Origin: F23-D06 sp045130275
GTDB taxonomy: Bacteria; Bacteroidota; Bacteroidia; Bacteroidales; WCHB1-69
DNA length: 18,541 nt
Reading direction: 5' to 3'
NCBI GenBank assembly: GCA_045130275.1
Contig: JBGUPL010000104.1
Location: forward strand, 1-18,541
A program made the translations under genes and the position numbers. The notes beneath the pieces were generated by a model that saw only the letters and a list, made by a program, of their open reading frames with translations, was not told the DNA's origin and searched no databases. Below, piece after piece: positions 5,392 through 13,603 of the stretch; positions within the stretch are counted from its first letter, which is position 1, and the number at the start of each line of letters is the position of its first letter.

Positions 5392-8037
5392 CTATCGGGG
5401 CTCCACGCGCACGCAACGCACGCTGACCTTGTCCTCTTTGCTCTTCTCTCTGCAGGTGAACTCGTCGCAACCGCAGCGAAGCTCCATAACCTTGGCCACG
5501 TTGGAGTTGTTGACGTTAAGATCAGATGTCCAGAAATAGGTGTAACCGAGTTGTCTTTGATACTGCAGGGACTCGTAGTAGCCTGCGCCCATAGCACCGA
5601 AACCGGAGGCGTTCGTGCCGGCGTAGCCGGGCAGCCAAGCGCTCTCTTCGTCAGACATGATAGCCTGAGCACCACCGGCTTTGGCTAACATGGTGTTGTA
5701 TTGCGCCACAGAAGGAATAGCCCAACCCTCAGGACAAATGCCTTGGATGAAGGTGGTACCCAGCATCGTGGAATGTTCCTCGTTGTTCACACCCACAGCG
5801 TCTGCCCACGTGTAGAGTTTGCCGAAAGCCTCGTTGGCATCGTCGTCGTCATAGTAAGCAGCATCGGGAGCGTTGGTCCTCAAGTTCTCGGCGAACCAGC
5901 AGTCACAACCGACGCGGATGGTCTGGTACTCCTTGCCGTCAGCGTCAAAGGCAGTCTTCGGCTCTTCCAACGTGCCGCACTCGGGGAACTCCACCGTGAC
6001 ATTCTGGGCGTATTCCACCGGGATGTTGCAATTGTCGGCAATCACGTTCCATCTAAGTTCATACTCGCCCGGGACGAGGCGGTCGCCGTAATTGTCCGCG
6101 CGGGTGATGGAGGCAGGAGTGGGGGTGAGCTCAGGAACGGCAATTGCCGTGTCGCAAGCACCGTACCACAGCGTGATTTCCAAATCCTCGAACTGGTCGG
6201 TGTAGTCCGGGAGATCCTTAACGTGGAGCATGTAAACGCCATTGCTGGGGATGGAGTCGCACGTTTCAGGCTTCAGCGCATAGCGATACCAGATGTCATC
6301 ACCGGCACTGAAATCCGCGGGAGTGAGATTGACCTCATACTCAAGCTCATTAGAAATAGATTGAGCAGACACTACATTTTCCCATGTTGCACCCTTGTCG
6401 GTTGACTTTTGCCAATAAATGCTCCAATCAAAAAAGTACGCATTAAATTCATCCCAAGCAGGGGATGAAGTATTTGTTACTGCAAGCGTAATCGTTTTAC
6501 TCTCATTGGAGCAGATAGTGTCGGGATCATATTCAAACGGATCTTGCACAAATGGATCCACCGTCGTCACTTCAAGTTCGTTTGAGCTAACTTCAGTTCC
6601 ACAAACGTTGTCATTATACACTCTTATAAGGTAATAGTCACCTGTTTCACCATCTGAAGGGATGTAATTCTCGGTATTGGCACCGGACACTTGACCACTC
6701 GTACCACCGGTATAAAATTCTCTATACCAAGCATACGTGCCATCACCGGAACCACCGGAAACAGGGGCCGTAGTCACGCCGTTCACTACTGAGCCATCGC
6801 CTTTGATAACTTGGATTTGATGATCTTGGCAAACGAATTGACCTTCCGCGATCACGCCGCCGTCGAGATTGCCATAAACGGTCAATGTGATGTTGGCTTC
6901 GTCGGTCATAACTTCGTCAGGCGTGGTAACCTTAATGGAGATATGGTTGTTGGTTTGAGTCGTGTTGGTTAAGTTGTGGATAATGCCTTTGAAATGCCAT
7001 TTGGAGTCTGCGTTGTTATAATAAATTGAGCCACCTTCCATGGCAATGTTGTAACCGGGATCTCCAAACAAAACGACGAAGTTATTGGCGGTAAGTTCGA
7101 AGCCCGTGGCAATAACATCGAGAGCGATGTCATATTCCGCACCGGAGCAAACCGTGGCTTCCGCGTCTTCAATCTCGACTGCCTCGGAGAGGTAAGTGTA
7201 GGTGATACGGACAAGGCCTTGCGCACCAGCACCGCCATTGCCCTTGTTGGGGATAAGTCCAGTTACATCGCCCGTGCACCAGGCACCAGCACCGCCACCG
7301 CCGTAGTTAGAGCCAGCCAGCGCATTGCCAGGCCATGAGTTCCAGGTACCGGAACCGTCGTGGCCGGCACCTGCGTCACCGCCGCCACCTGCACCACCGT
7401 CACCGGGATTGCCGCTTGTGGCATGCACAGCATCACCGCCGGCACTTGTGGAGCCGCCAGCACCACCACCGGCGCCGGAAGCTGTCACATTTAAACCTAA
7501 CCTGTTGCTGCCAAAGGAGTTGCCGCCGTTGCCGCCAATGTTAACCAACACATTGCCGGTGGAAACGGTGGCGGCCTGGGCAGTAGCTCCTTCCACTGTG
7601 TTTGTGCCGGTCACAGACATACCGCCTGCGGCCACCACCCAATCCGTACCATTGGAACTCACTACGCTGTTGCCGCCGTGGACCGAGTTGCCGTCAACAT
7701 TGGTACCGCCGGCACCCACGGTAATGGTGAACGTCTCCCCTTGGCTGAAATCGGTGAGAGTGGATTTCGCGTATGCCGCGCCGCTGCCACCGCCTGCCGC
7801 CTGGAAATTAAAGTTCCACGTGCCAGGTTTTTCGACATAACCACCTGCACCGCCACCACCAATCGCCTCGATGGTGACTCCAGTCACATATACATTTGTC
7901 GGCAGACTCCATTCGGTGGTGCCCACCGTGGTGAACTCTCTGCTGGCGGTTTGCTCAGTCTGCGCAGAAACTCCTGCAAACAAGAACAAGCACATTAAAA
8001 GCGCTATTCCGTTCAAAAATAGACTTTTCTTTACCAT
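5392..8037 (-). CDS. Exported glycine-rich, multidomain FISUMP-domain surface protein
   Basis: This 881-residue protein starts with a Sec signal peptide ending AGVSAQ near residue 26. Residues about 30-280 form a glycine-rich domain. It opens with TTEWSLPTNVYVTGVTIEAI, holds many GGGG runs, and ends GGAGAQGLVRITYTY, the pattern of secreted and tail-fibre glycine-rich domains. Residues about 285-690 look like several Ig/PKD-like beta domains with paired cysteines (ATVCSGAEYDIAL, FVCQDHQIQV, TICSNESKTITLAV). Residues about 700-881 are a FISUMP (Fibrobacter succinogenes major paralogous) domain: TIRVGCDCWFAENLRT, YTWADAVG, GICPEGWAIPS, FWTSD and the terminal SVRCVRV. No T9SS sorting domain is seen. 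The likely role is surface adhesion or binding, ligand unknown. The middle (about 6360-6720) is more AT-rich than the rest. It has its own promoter and terminator. Confidence 0.85.
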   Translation of the reverse strand: MVKKSLFLNGIALLMCLFLFAGVSAQTEQTASREFTTVGTTEWSLPTNVYVTGVTIEAIGGGGAGGYVEKPGTWNFNFQAAGGGSGAAYAKSTLTDFSQGETFTITVGAGGTNVDGNSVHGGNSVVSSNGTDWVVAAGGMSVTGTNTVEGATAQAATVSTGNVLVNIGGNGGNSFGSNRLGLNVTASGAGGGAGGSTSAGGDAVHATSGNPGDGGAGGGGDAGAGHDGSGTWNSWPGNALAGSNYGGGGAGAWCTGDVTGLIPNKGNGGAGAQGLVRITYTYLSEAVEIEDAEATVCSGAEYDIALDVIATGFELTANNFVVLFGDPGYNIAMEGGSIYYNNADSKWHFKGIIHNLTNTTQTNNHISIKVTTPDEVMTDEANITLTVYGNLDGGVIAEGQFVCQDHQIQVIKGDGSVVNGVTTAPVSGGSGDGTYAWYREFYTGGTSGQVSGANTENYIPSDGETGDYYLIRVYNDNVCGTEVSSNELEVTTVDPFVQDPFEYDPDTICSNESKTITLAVTNTSSPAWDEFNAYFFDWSIYWQKSTDKGATWENVVSAQSISNELEYEVNLTPADFSAGDDIWYRYALKPETCDSIPSNGVYMLHVKDLPDYTDQFEDLEITLWYGACDTAIAVPELTPTPASITRADNYGDRLVPGEYELRWNVIADNCNIPVEYAQNVTVEFPECGTLEEPKTAFDADGKEYQTIRVGCDCWFAENLRTNAPDAAYYDDDDANEAFGKLYTWADAVGVNNEEHSTMLGTTFIQGICPEGWAIPSVAQYNTMLAKAGGAQAIMSDEESAWLPGYAGTNASGFGAMGAGYYESLQYQRQLGYTYFWTSDLNVNNSNVAKVMELRCGCDEFTCREKSKEDKVSVRCVRVEPR

Positions 8038-8138
8038 AATTTAATTATTTTAATTTTAACATAACTTATTCATAATCAAATATTTACTTTAAATTTTCAA
8101 GTGAAAATCGAATAGATTTTACTCCAAATTCAAGCGTG

Positions 8139-8146
8139 CAAAAGTA
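8139..8146 (-). promoter_or_regulatory. -7 promoter box for the FISUMP gene
   Basis: Minus strand TACTTTTG, a full match to TAnnTTTG, preceded by an A/T tract. It would give a long AT-rich leader of roughly 95 bases before the ATG at 8037. No -33 box is clear. Confidence 0.55.
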
Positions 8147-8302
8147 TATTTTTTTTAAAATCAACCCTCTTTTCCCGAAAAAAATCAACAATTGTTCATT
8201 CATTTTCGAGTCTGCTTATACGTAGGAAGAGGGTCAATGGTTCCTAAACTTGGCCTGCAACAGGTCCTGTCATCAATATGTTCGTATGTGCGAAAAAAAT
8301 TG

Positions 8303-8310
8303 TATTTTCG
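8303..8310 (+). promoter_or_regulatory. -7 promoter box for the MATE gene
   Basis: TATTTTCG after an A-tract, with a possible -33 relative (TTCG, 8281-8284) 18 bases upstream. It ends exactly 20 bases before the TTG at 8331, the same distance as in rfbB. A perfect 7-base inverted repeat (GCGAAAA 8290-8296, TTTTCGC 8305-8311) overlaps it. Confidence 0.6.
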
Positions 8311-8330
8311 CGGGCTTAAAAATACTATAA

Positions 8331-9725
8331 TTGGAAACGTTAGACAGAACAAAGGAACTGGAGACGCAGGACATCGGCAATCTGCTGTGGAAATATGCCC
8401 TGCCGGCGGTGATCAGCCAGATCATCGCTTCCATTTATAACATCGTGGACCGTATTTTCATCGGACGGGGTGTAGGCGCGCTGGCCATCGCCGGCCTCGC
8501 CATCACCTTCCCGCTAATGAACATCATACACGCTTTCGGCTCGCTCATCGGTGTGGGATCGTCGGCCCGAATGTCCATCGTCCTGGGGCGCAAAGACAAC
8601 GAATGGGCGGAGAATATTCTCGGCAACAGTTTGATATTCACGCTGATACTGAGCAGCGTGGTGGTGCTGTTTTGTTACCTCTTCTTAGACAAGATCCTGA
8701 TGTTGTTCGGCGCGACGCCAGAGACGGTGGCTTACGCACGCGAATACATGGTTTACATCCTTCCGGGCATGTTCTTGATCACGATAGCCTACAATCTCAC
8801 AGGTCTGATCCGCGCGTCGGGTTATCCCACCAAATCGATGCTGATCATGGCGGGCGGCGCTGTGCTCAACATCATCCTGGATCCTATTTTCATTTTCGCA
8901 CTGCATTTGGGTATCAAAGGCGCGGCCATCGCCTCCACCATCTCCATCTTCTGCATGGCCCTGGTCTCGGTGCTGCATTTTGTGAAACCTGATTCCTTTA
9001 TCCGCTTTAAATCGCATGCATGGAAATTGCGGGGTTATATCTTCCGCAACATCACGCTCATCGGCATGAGCCCGTTCCTGATGAATCTGGCGGCCGCAGG
9101 CGTGGTCGGCATTCTCAACTCACAACTGGTGCGTTACGGCGGCGACTATGCCGTCGGCACCTACGGCATCTGCAATACTTACGGAAACTTCCTGGTCCTC
9201 ATGATTATAGGTGTCTGTCAAGGTATGCAGCCGATTGCAGGCTACAACTACGGAGCCGGCCATGGACACCGTCTGAAGCACGTTTACGGCATGACCATGT
9301 GGATCTGCGTGGCCATCGGTTTGGCCGGCAGTGTGATTTCCTGCACCATCCCGCGCACCATGATGCGTGTGTTCACCACGGATCCGCACCTCATCGAACT
9401 GGGCAGGACGGCTCTACGATACAGTATGGTGATGTTCCCGCTCATAGGCTTCACCATCGTCAACTCCAATTTCTTCCAATCCATTGACAAACCATGGGTG
9501 GCCATCGTCACCAGCCTGTCTCGACAGGTCATCTTCCTTGTGCCCATGAGCATCCTCATCCCCCTGATCTTCATGAAGTCGGGTCTGTCCGGCCTCAACG
9601 GGGTTTGGATTTCGCTTACCATCTCCGACGTCCTCGGCGCAGTGCTTGCCGCAGTGCTGCTTTTCACGCAAAGGCATGTGTTTTCATTGCAGAATGAAGA
9701 ATGTAGAACGCAGAATGTAGAATGA
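8331..9725 (+). CDS. MATE family efflux transporter
   Basis: This 464-residue inner-membrane protein has about twelve hydrophobic helices in two homologous halves, as in MATE pumps, which export drugs or metabolites in exchange for Na+ or H+. The N-terminal part is typical: KYALPAVISQIIASIYNIVD, then RIFIGRGVGALAIAGLAITF, then GVGSSARMSIVLGRKD. The second half shows GICQGMQPI-like (GVCQGMQPIAGYNYGAGH). Substrate unknown. The start is TTG at 8331; no in-frame ATG lies between it and the conserved N-terminus, and its distance from the -7 box equals that of rfbB. The last dozen residues (SLQNEECRTQNVE) are encoded by a GAATGTAGAA-type repeat and are probably not functional. The stop overlaps the tatD start (ATGA). 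Confidence 0.93.
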   Translation: METLDRTKELETQDIGNLLWKYALPAVISQIIASIYNIVDRIFIGRGVGALAIAGLAITFPLMNIIHAFGSLIGVGSSARMSIVLGRKDNEWAENILGNSLIFTLILSSVVVLFCYLFLDKILMLFGATPETVAYAREYMVYILPGMFLITIAYNLTGLIRASGYPTKSMLIMAGGAVLNIILDPIFIFALHLGIKGAAIASTISIFCMALVSVLHFVKPDSFIRFKSHAWKLRGYIFRNITLIGMSPFLMNLAAAGVVGILNSQLVRYGGDYAVGTYGICNTYGNFLVLMIIGVCQGMQPIAGYNYGAGHGHRLKHVYGMTMWICVAIGLAGSVISCTIPRTMMRVFTTDPHLIELGRTALRYSMVMFPLIGFTIVNSNFFQSIDKPWVAIVTSLSRQVIFLVPMSILIPLIFMKSGLSGLNGVWISLTISDVLGAVLAAVLLFTQRHVFSLQNEECRTQNVE

Positions 9726-9727
9726 TG
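9691..9727 (+). repeat. GAATGTAGAA-type short imperfect tandem repeat
   Basis: Imperfect copies of a unit like AGAATGTAGA or AGAACGCAGA run through the end of the MATE gene into the tatD start codon. Such low-complexity runs read through as a non-conserved tail on the MATE protein. Confidence 0.6.
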
Positions 9728-10495
9728 AACTACTACGTAGATACGCATGCTCACCTTTATCGTGAGTATTATCCGGAAGACCTTCGGGAGGTGATTCAAC
9801 GTGCGATTGATGCGCATGTGGAACGGGTGCTTCTCGCTTGCGTCGATGCGCTCACCCCGCCGATGATCGCCGAGGCGGTGGAAATGTTTCCTGAAAATAT
9901 TTTCGGTCTCATCGGGTTGCACCCTTCCGATGTGAAGGAAGACTATCAGGCGCAACTGGCGGAGCTGGAGACCCATATCGGGGACCGCAACATTGTCGGC
10001 ATCGGCGAAATCGGGTTGGATTTCTACCACGACCGGGATTTCGAGCGGGAGCAGCTGGAGGTGTTCAAATGCCAACTTGACTGGGCTTGCGAACGCCAGA
10101 TGCCTTTGTCGCTGCACATCCGCAACGGATACAGCGAAGCCATCCCGATCCTGAACCAGTATGAAATGGGTTCACTCCGCGGTGTGTTGCATTGTTTCTC
10201 AGGAGGCATTCAAGAGGCGGAATGGGCAGCCAAGCACGGTTTCGCTATCGGCATCGGTGGCATCGTGACCTTCAAGAACAGCAAACTGCAGGAACTCGTC
10301 CCGAAAATCGGGTTGGACCATATCGTGTTAGAGACCGATGCACCCTACCTCGCCCCTACCCCGCACCGGGGAACCCCCAACGAGAGCAGCTACATCCCCC
10401 TCATCGCGCAAAAAATCGCCGAAATCATGGATGTGTCGGTGAAAGAGGTTATGGAACGGACAACGGAAAACGCCTTGCGAATCTTTTCAATGTAG
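9722..10495 (+). CDS. tatD: TatD family metal-dependent hydrolase / DNase
   Basis: This 257-residue TIM-barrel hydrolase carries the metal ligands of the TatD family: DTHAHL with His9 and His11, VGIGEIGLDFY with Glu96, LHIRN with His132, HCFSGG with His157, and ETDAPYLAPTPHRG with Asp206. Family members act as 3'-5' exonucleases on DNA and RNA in the cytoplasm, with roles in repair and nucleic-acid turnover. The frame opens with two ATG codons (9722 and 9725); the first overlaps the MATE stop as ATGA, suggesting translational coupling, and the second is equally possible. Length is normal. The ligand HxR, rather than HxH or Hxx in some paralogues, fits the common YcfH/TatD type. Confidence 0.93.
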   Translation: MMNYYVDTHAHLYREYYPEDLREVIQRAIDAHVERVLLACVDALTPPMIAEAVEMFPENIFGLIGLHPSDVKEDYQAQLAELETHIGDRNIVGIGEIGLDFYHDRDFEREQLEVFKCQLDWACERQMPLSLHIRNGYSEAIPILNQYEMGSLRGVLHCFSGGIQEAEWAAKHGFAIGIGGIVTFKNSKLQELVPKIGLDHIVLETDAPYLAPTPHRGTPNESSYIPLIAQKIAEIMDVSVKEVMERTTENALRIFSM

Positions 10496-10537
10496 AATCT
10501 TAAATATCAATATGTTAAATTAATAAAAATTAAAGAT

Positions 10538-11086
10538 ATGAAAAAAACACTGATTACAATCGTTATGATCGTGATGGCGGCAGGGGTTGCCATGGCACAA
10601 CCCAAAGCCATCGGTGCCCGAATCGGTTACAACTTCGAGGCCTCCTACCAACACGAGCTCATTTCGGGGATGCTGGAAATAGACGCCGGCATCACGCCTT
10701 TCATCTTTTCAAAAGGCATCGAGCACACCGACGACGGCGACATCATCCATTCTTACACCTACGGCCGCGTCCAGGCGATGATTCTCTACGATTGGATAGC
10801 GAACATCACCACCGACCTCTACTGGTACATCGGTGCCGGTGTCGGGGTGAGCTGGGGCTACGGAGACTTTTTCGACCTGCCGCACTACGACAAACACGGT
10901 AACCTGACCACCTACCGCCGCTTGGGCGTTCCCGTGGCTGCACAAATCGGCTTGGAGTATGACTTCAACATCCCGTTGAACCTAAGCCTCGACTGGCGCC
11001 CGACGCTCAACCTGTTCGGTCTGCGCCAAGGCGACCTCACCTCCAATCTCCTCAACGTTGCCATCGGCGTCCGCTATAGGTTTTAA
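10538..11086 (+). CDS. Small outer-membrane beta-barrel protein
   Basis: This 182-residue protein has a Sec signal peptide (MKKTLITIVMIVMAAGVAMA, cut before QPKAIG). The rest is alternating, aromatic-rich strands: AIGARIGYNFEASYQ, YGRVQAMILYDWIA, LYWYIGAGVGVSWGYGDF, VPVAAQIGLEYDF, LNLSLDWRPTLNLF. It ends LLNVAIGVRYRF, a terminal aromatic as expected for outer-membrane barrels. It is probably an eight-stranded barrel of the OmpW/OmpX-like size class. No enzyme motif is visible and I cannot name a specific function. An A/T-rich leader precedes the ATG. The stop abuts the inverted heptamer array at 11085. Confidence 0.8.
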   Translation: MKKTLITIVMIVMAAGVAMAQPKAIGARIGYNFEASYQHELISGMLEIDAGITPFIFSKGIEHTDDGDIIHSYTYGRVQAMILYDWIANITTDLYWYIGAGVGVSWGYGDFFDLPHYDKHGNLTTYRRLGVPVAAQIGLEYDFNIPLNLSLDWRPTLNLFGLRQGDLTSNLLNVAIGVRYRF

Positions 11087-11207
11087 CGGTTAAAGGTTAA
11101 CGGTTAAAGGTTAACGATGTTTTCCTGACCTTTAACCCTTTAACCTTCTAACCCTCTAACCTTTAACCCTTAACTTTAACCCTTAACCATTAACCTTTAA
11201 CCTTTAA
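11085..11207. repeat. Inverted array of degenerate TTAACC-type heptamers
   Basis: The left part is an exact tandem duplication of a 14-mer, CGGTTAAAGGTTAA (11087-11100 and 11101-11114). The right part is eleven degenerate 6-8 base units of the opposite orientation, such as CCTTTAA, CCCTTAA and CCTTCTAA (11129-11207). The two face each other around a 14-base spacer, so a long imperfect hairpin is possible. It fills the entire gap between two genes. Confidence 0.9.
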
Positions 11208-11209
11208 AA

Positions 11210-12448
11210 ATGATCGAATCCCCTATTTTCACGCCCTGTCAGATTGGGCCTATAACATTGAGAAACAGAACCATCCGTTCTGCAGCATTTGAGAACATGG
11301 CGATTAAGAACGCACCGTCGGAAGCTCTGTTCAACTATCACACGGCGGTTGCCCGTGGCGGCATCGGCATGACCACGGTGGCCTATGCCTCGGTGAGCCG
11401 CAGCGGCCTCTCCTTCGAAGGACAGCTTTGGTTGCGCGAAGAGATAATTCCGGATCTGAAAAAGTTGACCGACGCCATCCACGCAGAGGGCGCGAAGGCC
11501 TCCATCCAGATCGGGCATTGCGGCAACATGACGCACCGCGCCACCTGCGGCGAGAAACCCCTCTCCCCGTCCGGTCGCTTCAACCTCTATTCTCCCACTT
11601 TCACCCGCAAGATGACCATCAAGGACATCGACCAGATTGTGGAAGATTTCGGCAAAGCCGTTGACCTTTGCCGCCGCGCCGGCTTCGACTGCATTGAGGT
11701 GCACGCCGGCCACGGCTACCTCATCAGCCAATTCTTATCACCCTACACCAACCGTCGCAAGGACGAATATGGCGGTTCTCTTGAAAACCGTATGCGTTTC
11801 ATGCGCCGCGTCATCTCCCGCGTGATGGAAGAAGCCAAGGACGACATGGCCATCGTGGTGAAAACCAATATGTATGACGGTTTCCGCAGCGGTATGCAGG
11901 AGGATGAATGCATCAATGTCGCCCAAGAGCTGGAACGTCTCGGCGTGCACGCGCTCGTGCTCACTGCCGGCTTTGTCAGCAAAGCCCCGATGGATGTGAT
12001 GCGCGGTTCCATGCCGGTGAAGACGATGGCTTACTACATGGACACGAAGAAGTTCTGGTGGCTGAAAATCGGTCTGCATCTCGGCGGACACATTGTCATC
12101 CCCACCGTCCCCTACAAAGATGCCTACTTCTACGACACGGCCATGAAATTCCGCCAGGCGGTGAAGATGCCCCTGATCTACGTGGGCGGCATGGTTGACA
12201 AGGACAATATGGAGAAGGTGCTCAACTCCGGTTTCGTGGCCTTCCAGATGGCCCGCGCCCTCGTCCACGACACCGACTTCGTGAACAAACTCCACTCCGG
12301 CGAAGTGACCCGCAGCGGCTGCAAGCACTCCAACTACTGCATCGGACGAATGTACACCTTGGATATGAAGTGCCACCAATGCATGAAGGAGGGTTTGCCC
12401 GCCAATTTGCAGCGCGAAATCGACAAGTCGGAACAACGCTGGCAATAA
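11210..12448 (+). CDS. NADH:flavin oxidoreductase, old yellow enzyme family
   Basis: This 412-residue protein follows the old yellow enzyme TIM barrel: PCQIGPITLRNRTIRSAAFE at the FMN-binding start, ASIQIGHCGNM, and the signature HAGHGYLISQFLSPYTNRR with YGGSLENRMRF. Such enzymes use FMN and NAD(P)H to reduce activated C=C bonds or act on dienoyl or aromatic compounds in the cytoplasm; the substrate is not readable. There is no C-terminal FAD/NAD domain as in 2,4-dienoyl-CoA reductase. Near the end, Cys371, Cys377, Cys388 and Cys391 form C-x5-C-x10-C-x2-C, which may bind an Fe-S cluster or zinc but differs from the C-x2-C-x3-C-x11-C of the long relatives. The start ATG follows the heptamer array directly. 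Confidence 0.9.
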   Translation: MIESPIFTPCQIGPITLRNRTIRSAAFENMAIKNAPSEALFNYHTAVARGGIGMTTVAYASVSRSGLSFEGQLWLREEIIPDLKKLTDAIHAEGAKASIQIGHCGNMTHRATCGEKPLSPSGRFNLYSPTFTRKMTIKDIDQIVEDFGKAVDLCRRAGFDCIEVHAGHGYLISQFLSPYTNRRKDEYGGSLENRMRFMRRVISRVMEEAKDDMAIVVKTNMYDGFRSGMQEDECINVAQELERLGVHALVLTAGFVSKAPMDVMRGSMPVKTMAYYMDTKKFWWLKIGLHLGGHIVIPTVPYKDAYFYDTAMKFRQAVKMPLIYVGGMVDKDNMEKVLNSGFVAFQMARALVHDTDFVNKLHSGEVTRSGCKHSNYCIGRMYTLDMKCHQCMKEGLPANLQREIDKSEQRWQ

Positions 12449-12462
12449 AATGCGGTCGCCAA

Positions 12463-12490
12463 TGTAGAGACGCAATATTGCGTCTCTACA
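12463..12490. repeat. Perfect 28-base palindrome
   Basis: TGTAGAGACGCAAT is followed immediately by its exact reverse complement with no spacer. It lies 14 bases after the oxidoreductase stop and 34 before the DUF4340 start. It lacks a T-run, so it is not a canonical terminator. I recall similar GTAGAGACG palindromes scattered in intergenic DNA of other bacteria, so it may be a REP- or MITE-like element. Confidence 0.9.
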
Positions 12491-12524
12491 GACCAAACGT
12501 ACAATTTTATTACAATAATAATCA

Positions 12525-13601
12525 ATGAAGAAGAAAGCGATATACATCATCCTGGCCGCCGTGTTGCTCATCGGTTGCCTGCTGCTGATATTATTCAAAA
12601 CCGGATCCGTCGGACGCAACCAACCGAAATCAGACCTCTTCGCCATCAAGGACACCAACAACATCACCAAGATCTTCATCGCCGACATGAACGGGGAGTA
12701 TTCCCTTCTGGTGCGCCACGATGACGGCTGGTATGTGCAAGATTCCGTAAAAGCGATGCCCCAGAAGGTCAACGACTTGTTGTCCACCATCCACAATGTC
12801 ACCCTGCAGCAAACGGTGGCCAAAACCGCCCAGTCGAACATCAACAAAATGATGTCTGTGAATGCTGTGAAAGTGGAAATTTACCAAAAAGCACCCAAAT
12901 TCAAACTTTTCGGCATCCCGTTTTTCACCAAAGAGCGCAATGTAAAAACCTATTATATGGGTCCTTCCACGATGAACAATGTGTCCAACTATGCCATCTT
13001 GGAGGGTTTCGACGAGCCCTGCATTGTCCACATCCCGGGTTTCCGTGGATTCCTGACCCCTTTCTACGCTTACAAACCGGTAGATTGGTACAATTGCGAC
13101 CTCTTCTCCACGAAAATCACCCGCATAAAATCGCTGATGGTGGAAGATTTGGAACACCCCGAAGAGTCCTACTATGTAGAAAAATCCGGTCCGCGCTTTT
13201 TCAGTTTATACAATATTCATAATGAATTGATTCCCGATTATGATACGGTGAAACTGTTGGATATGCTGGCGGAATACCGCGACAAGAATTACGAAATCTT
13301 CATTTCGAACATATCCGATGGAGACAGAGATTCCATTTTAAGGTATAACCACTTCAAAACCATCACATTGACAGATGTGGAGGGCAACAAAACAACGTTG
13401 GATATGTACCGTAAGTTGGAACTGGATCCATATTACCTGGATGCGATTGTCGGAGGTGAGGAACGTGCTGAAAATGAACCATATAATCGAGACAAATTCT
13501 ACGCAATCCTCAACGGCAACACGAAAAATCTGTTGCAGTGCCAATACTACCACTTCGACCGCCAAAACCAGCCGCTTTCCTACTTCCTGAAACAGCAGTA
13601 G
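12525..13601 (+). CDS. DUF4340 domain-containing protein
   Basis: This 358-residue protein has one N-terminal membrane anchor (residues about 4-26, IYIILAAVLLIGCLLLILF) and a long periplasmic beta-rich region. The pattern is that of DUF4340: FAIKDTNNITKIFIADMNGE, then a strand ending DGWYVQDSVKAMPQKVNDLL, then TYYMGPSTMNNVSNYAIL and a later region with DWYNCDLFSTKITRIKSL. Cellular role unknown; elsewhere in bacteria DUF4340 proteins accompany gliding-motility type ABC transporters, but none is next to it here. It ends 2 bases before the ribD ATG, so it is probably co-transcribed with ribD and yigZ. No -7 box is clear upstream. Confidence 0.85.
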   Translation: MKKKAIYIILAAVLLIGCLLLILFKTGSVGRNQPKSDLFAIKDTNNITKIFIADMNGEYSLLVRHDDGWYVQDSVKAMPQKVNDLLSTIHNVTLQQTVAKTAQSNINKMMSVNAVKVEIYQKAPKFKLFGIPFFTKERNVKTYYMGPSTMNNVSNYAILEGFDEPCIVHIPGFRGFLTPFYAYKPVDWYNCDLFSTKITRIKSLMVEDLEHPEESYYVEKSGPRFFSLYNIHNELIPDYDTVKLLDMLAEYRDKNYEIFISNISDGDRDSILRYNHFKTITLTDVEGNKTTLDMYRKLELDPYYLDAIVGGEERAENEPYNRDKFYAILNGNTKNLLQCQYYHFDRQNQPLSYFLKQQ

Positions 13602-13603
13602 GC

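Noticed and set aside
11085..11207. CRISPR array
   Set aside because: Units are 6-8 bases, degenerate and without unique spacers; no cas genes are present.
11738..12847. Long open frame on the minus strand across the oxidoreductase and DUF4340 genes
   Set aside because: It is antisense to two well-recognised genes, His/Val-rich and without any known motif, as expected of a shadow frame in GC-rich DNA.
13538..13603. Longer upstream start for ribD
   Set aside because: The extra 22 residues overlap the DUF4340 gene, are not family-like, and ATG 13604 directly precedes the conserved deaminase start.
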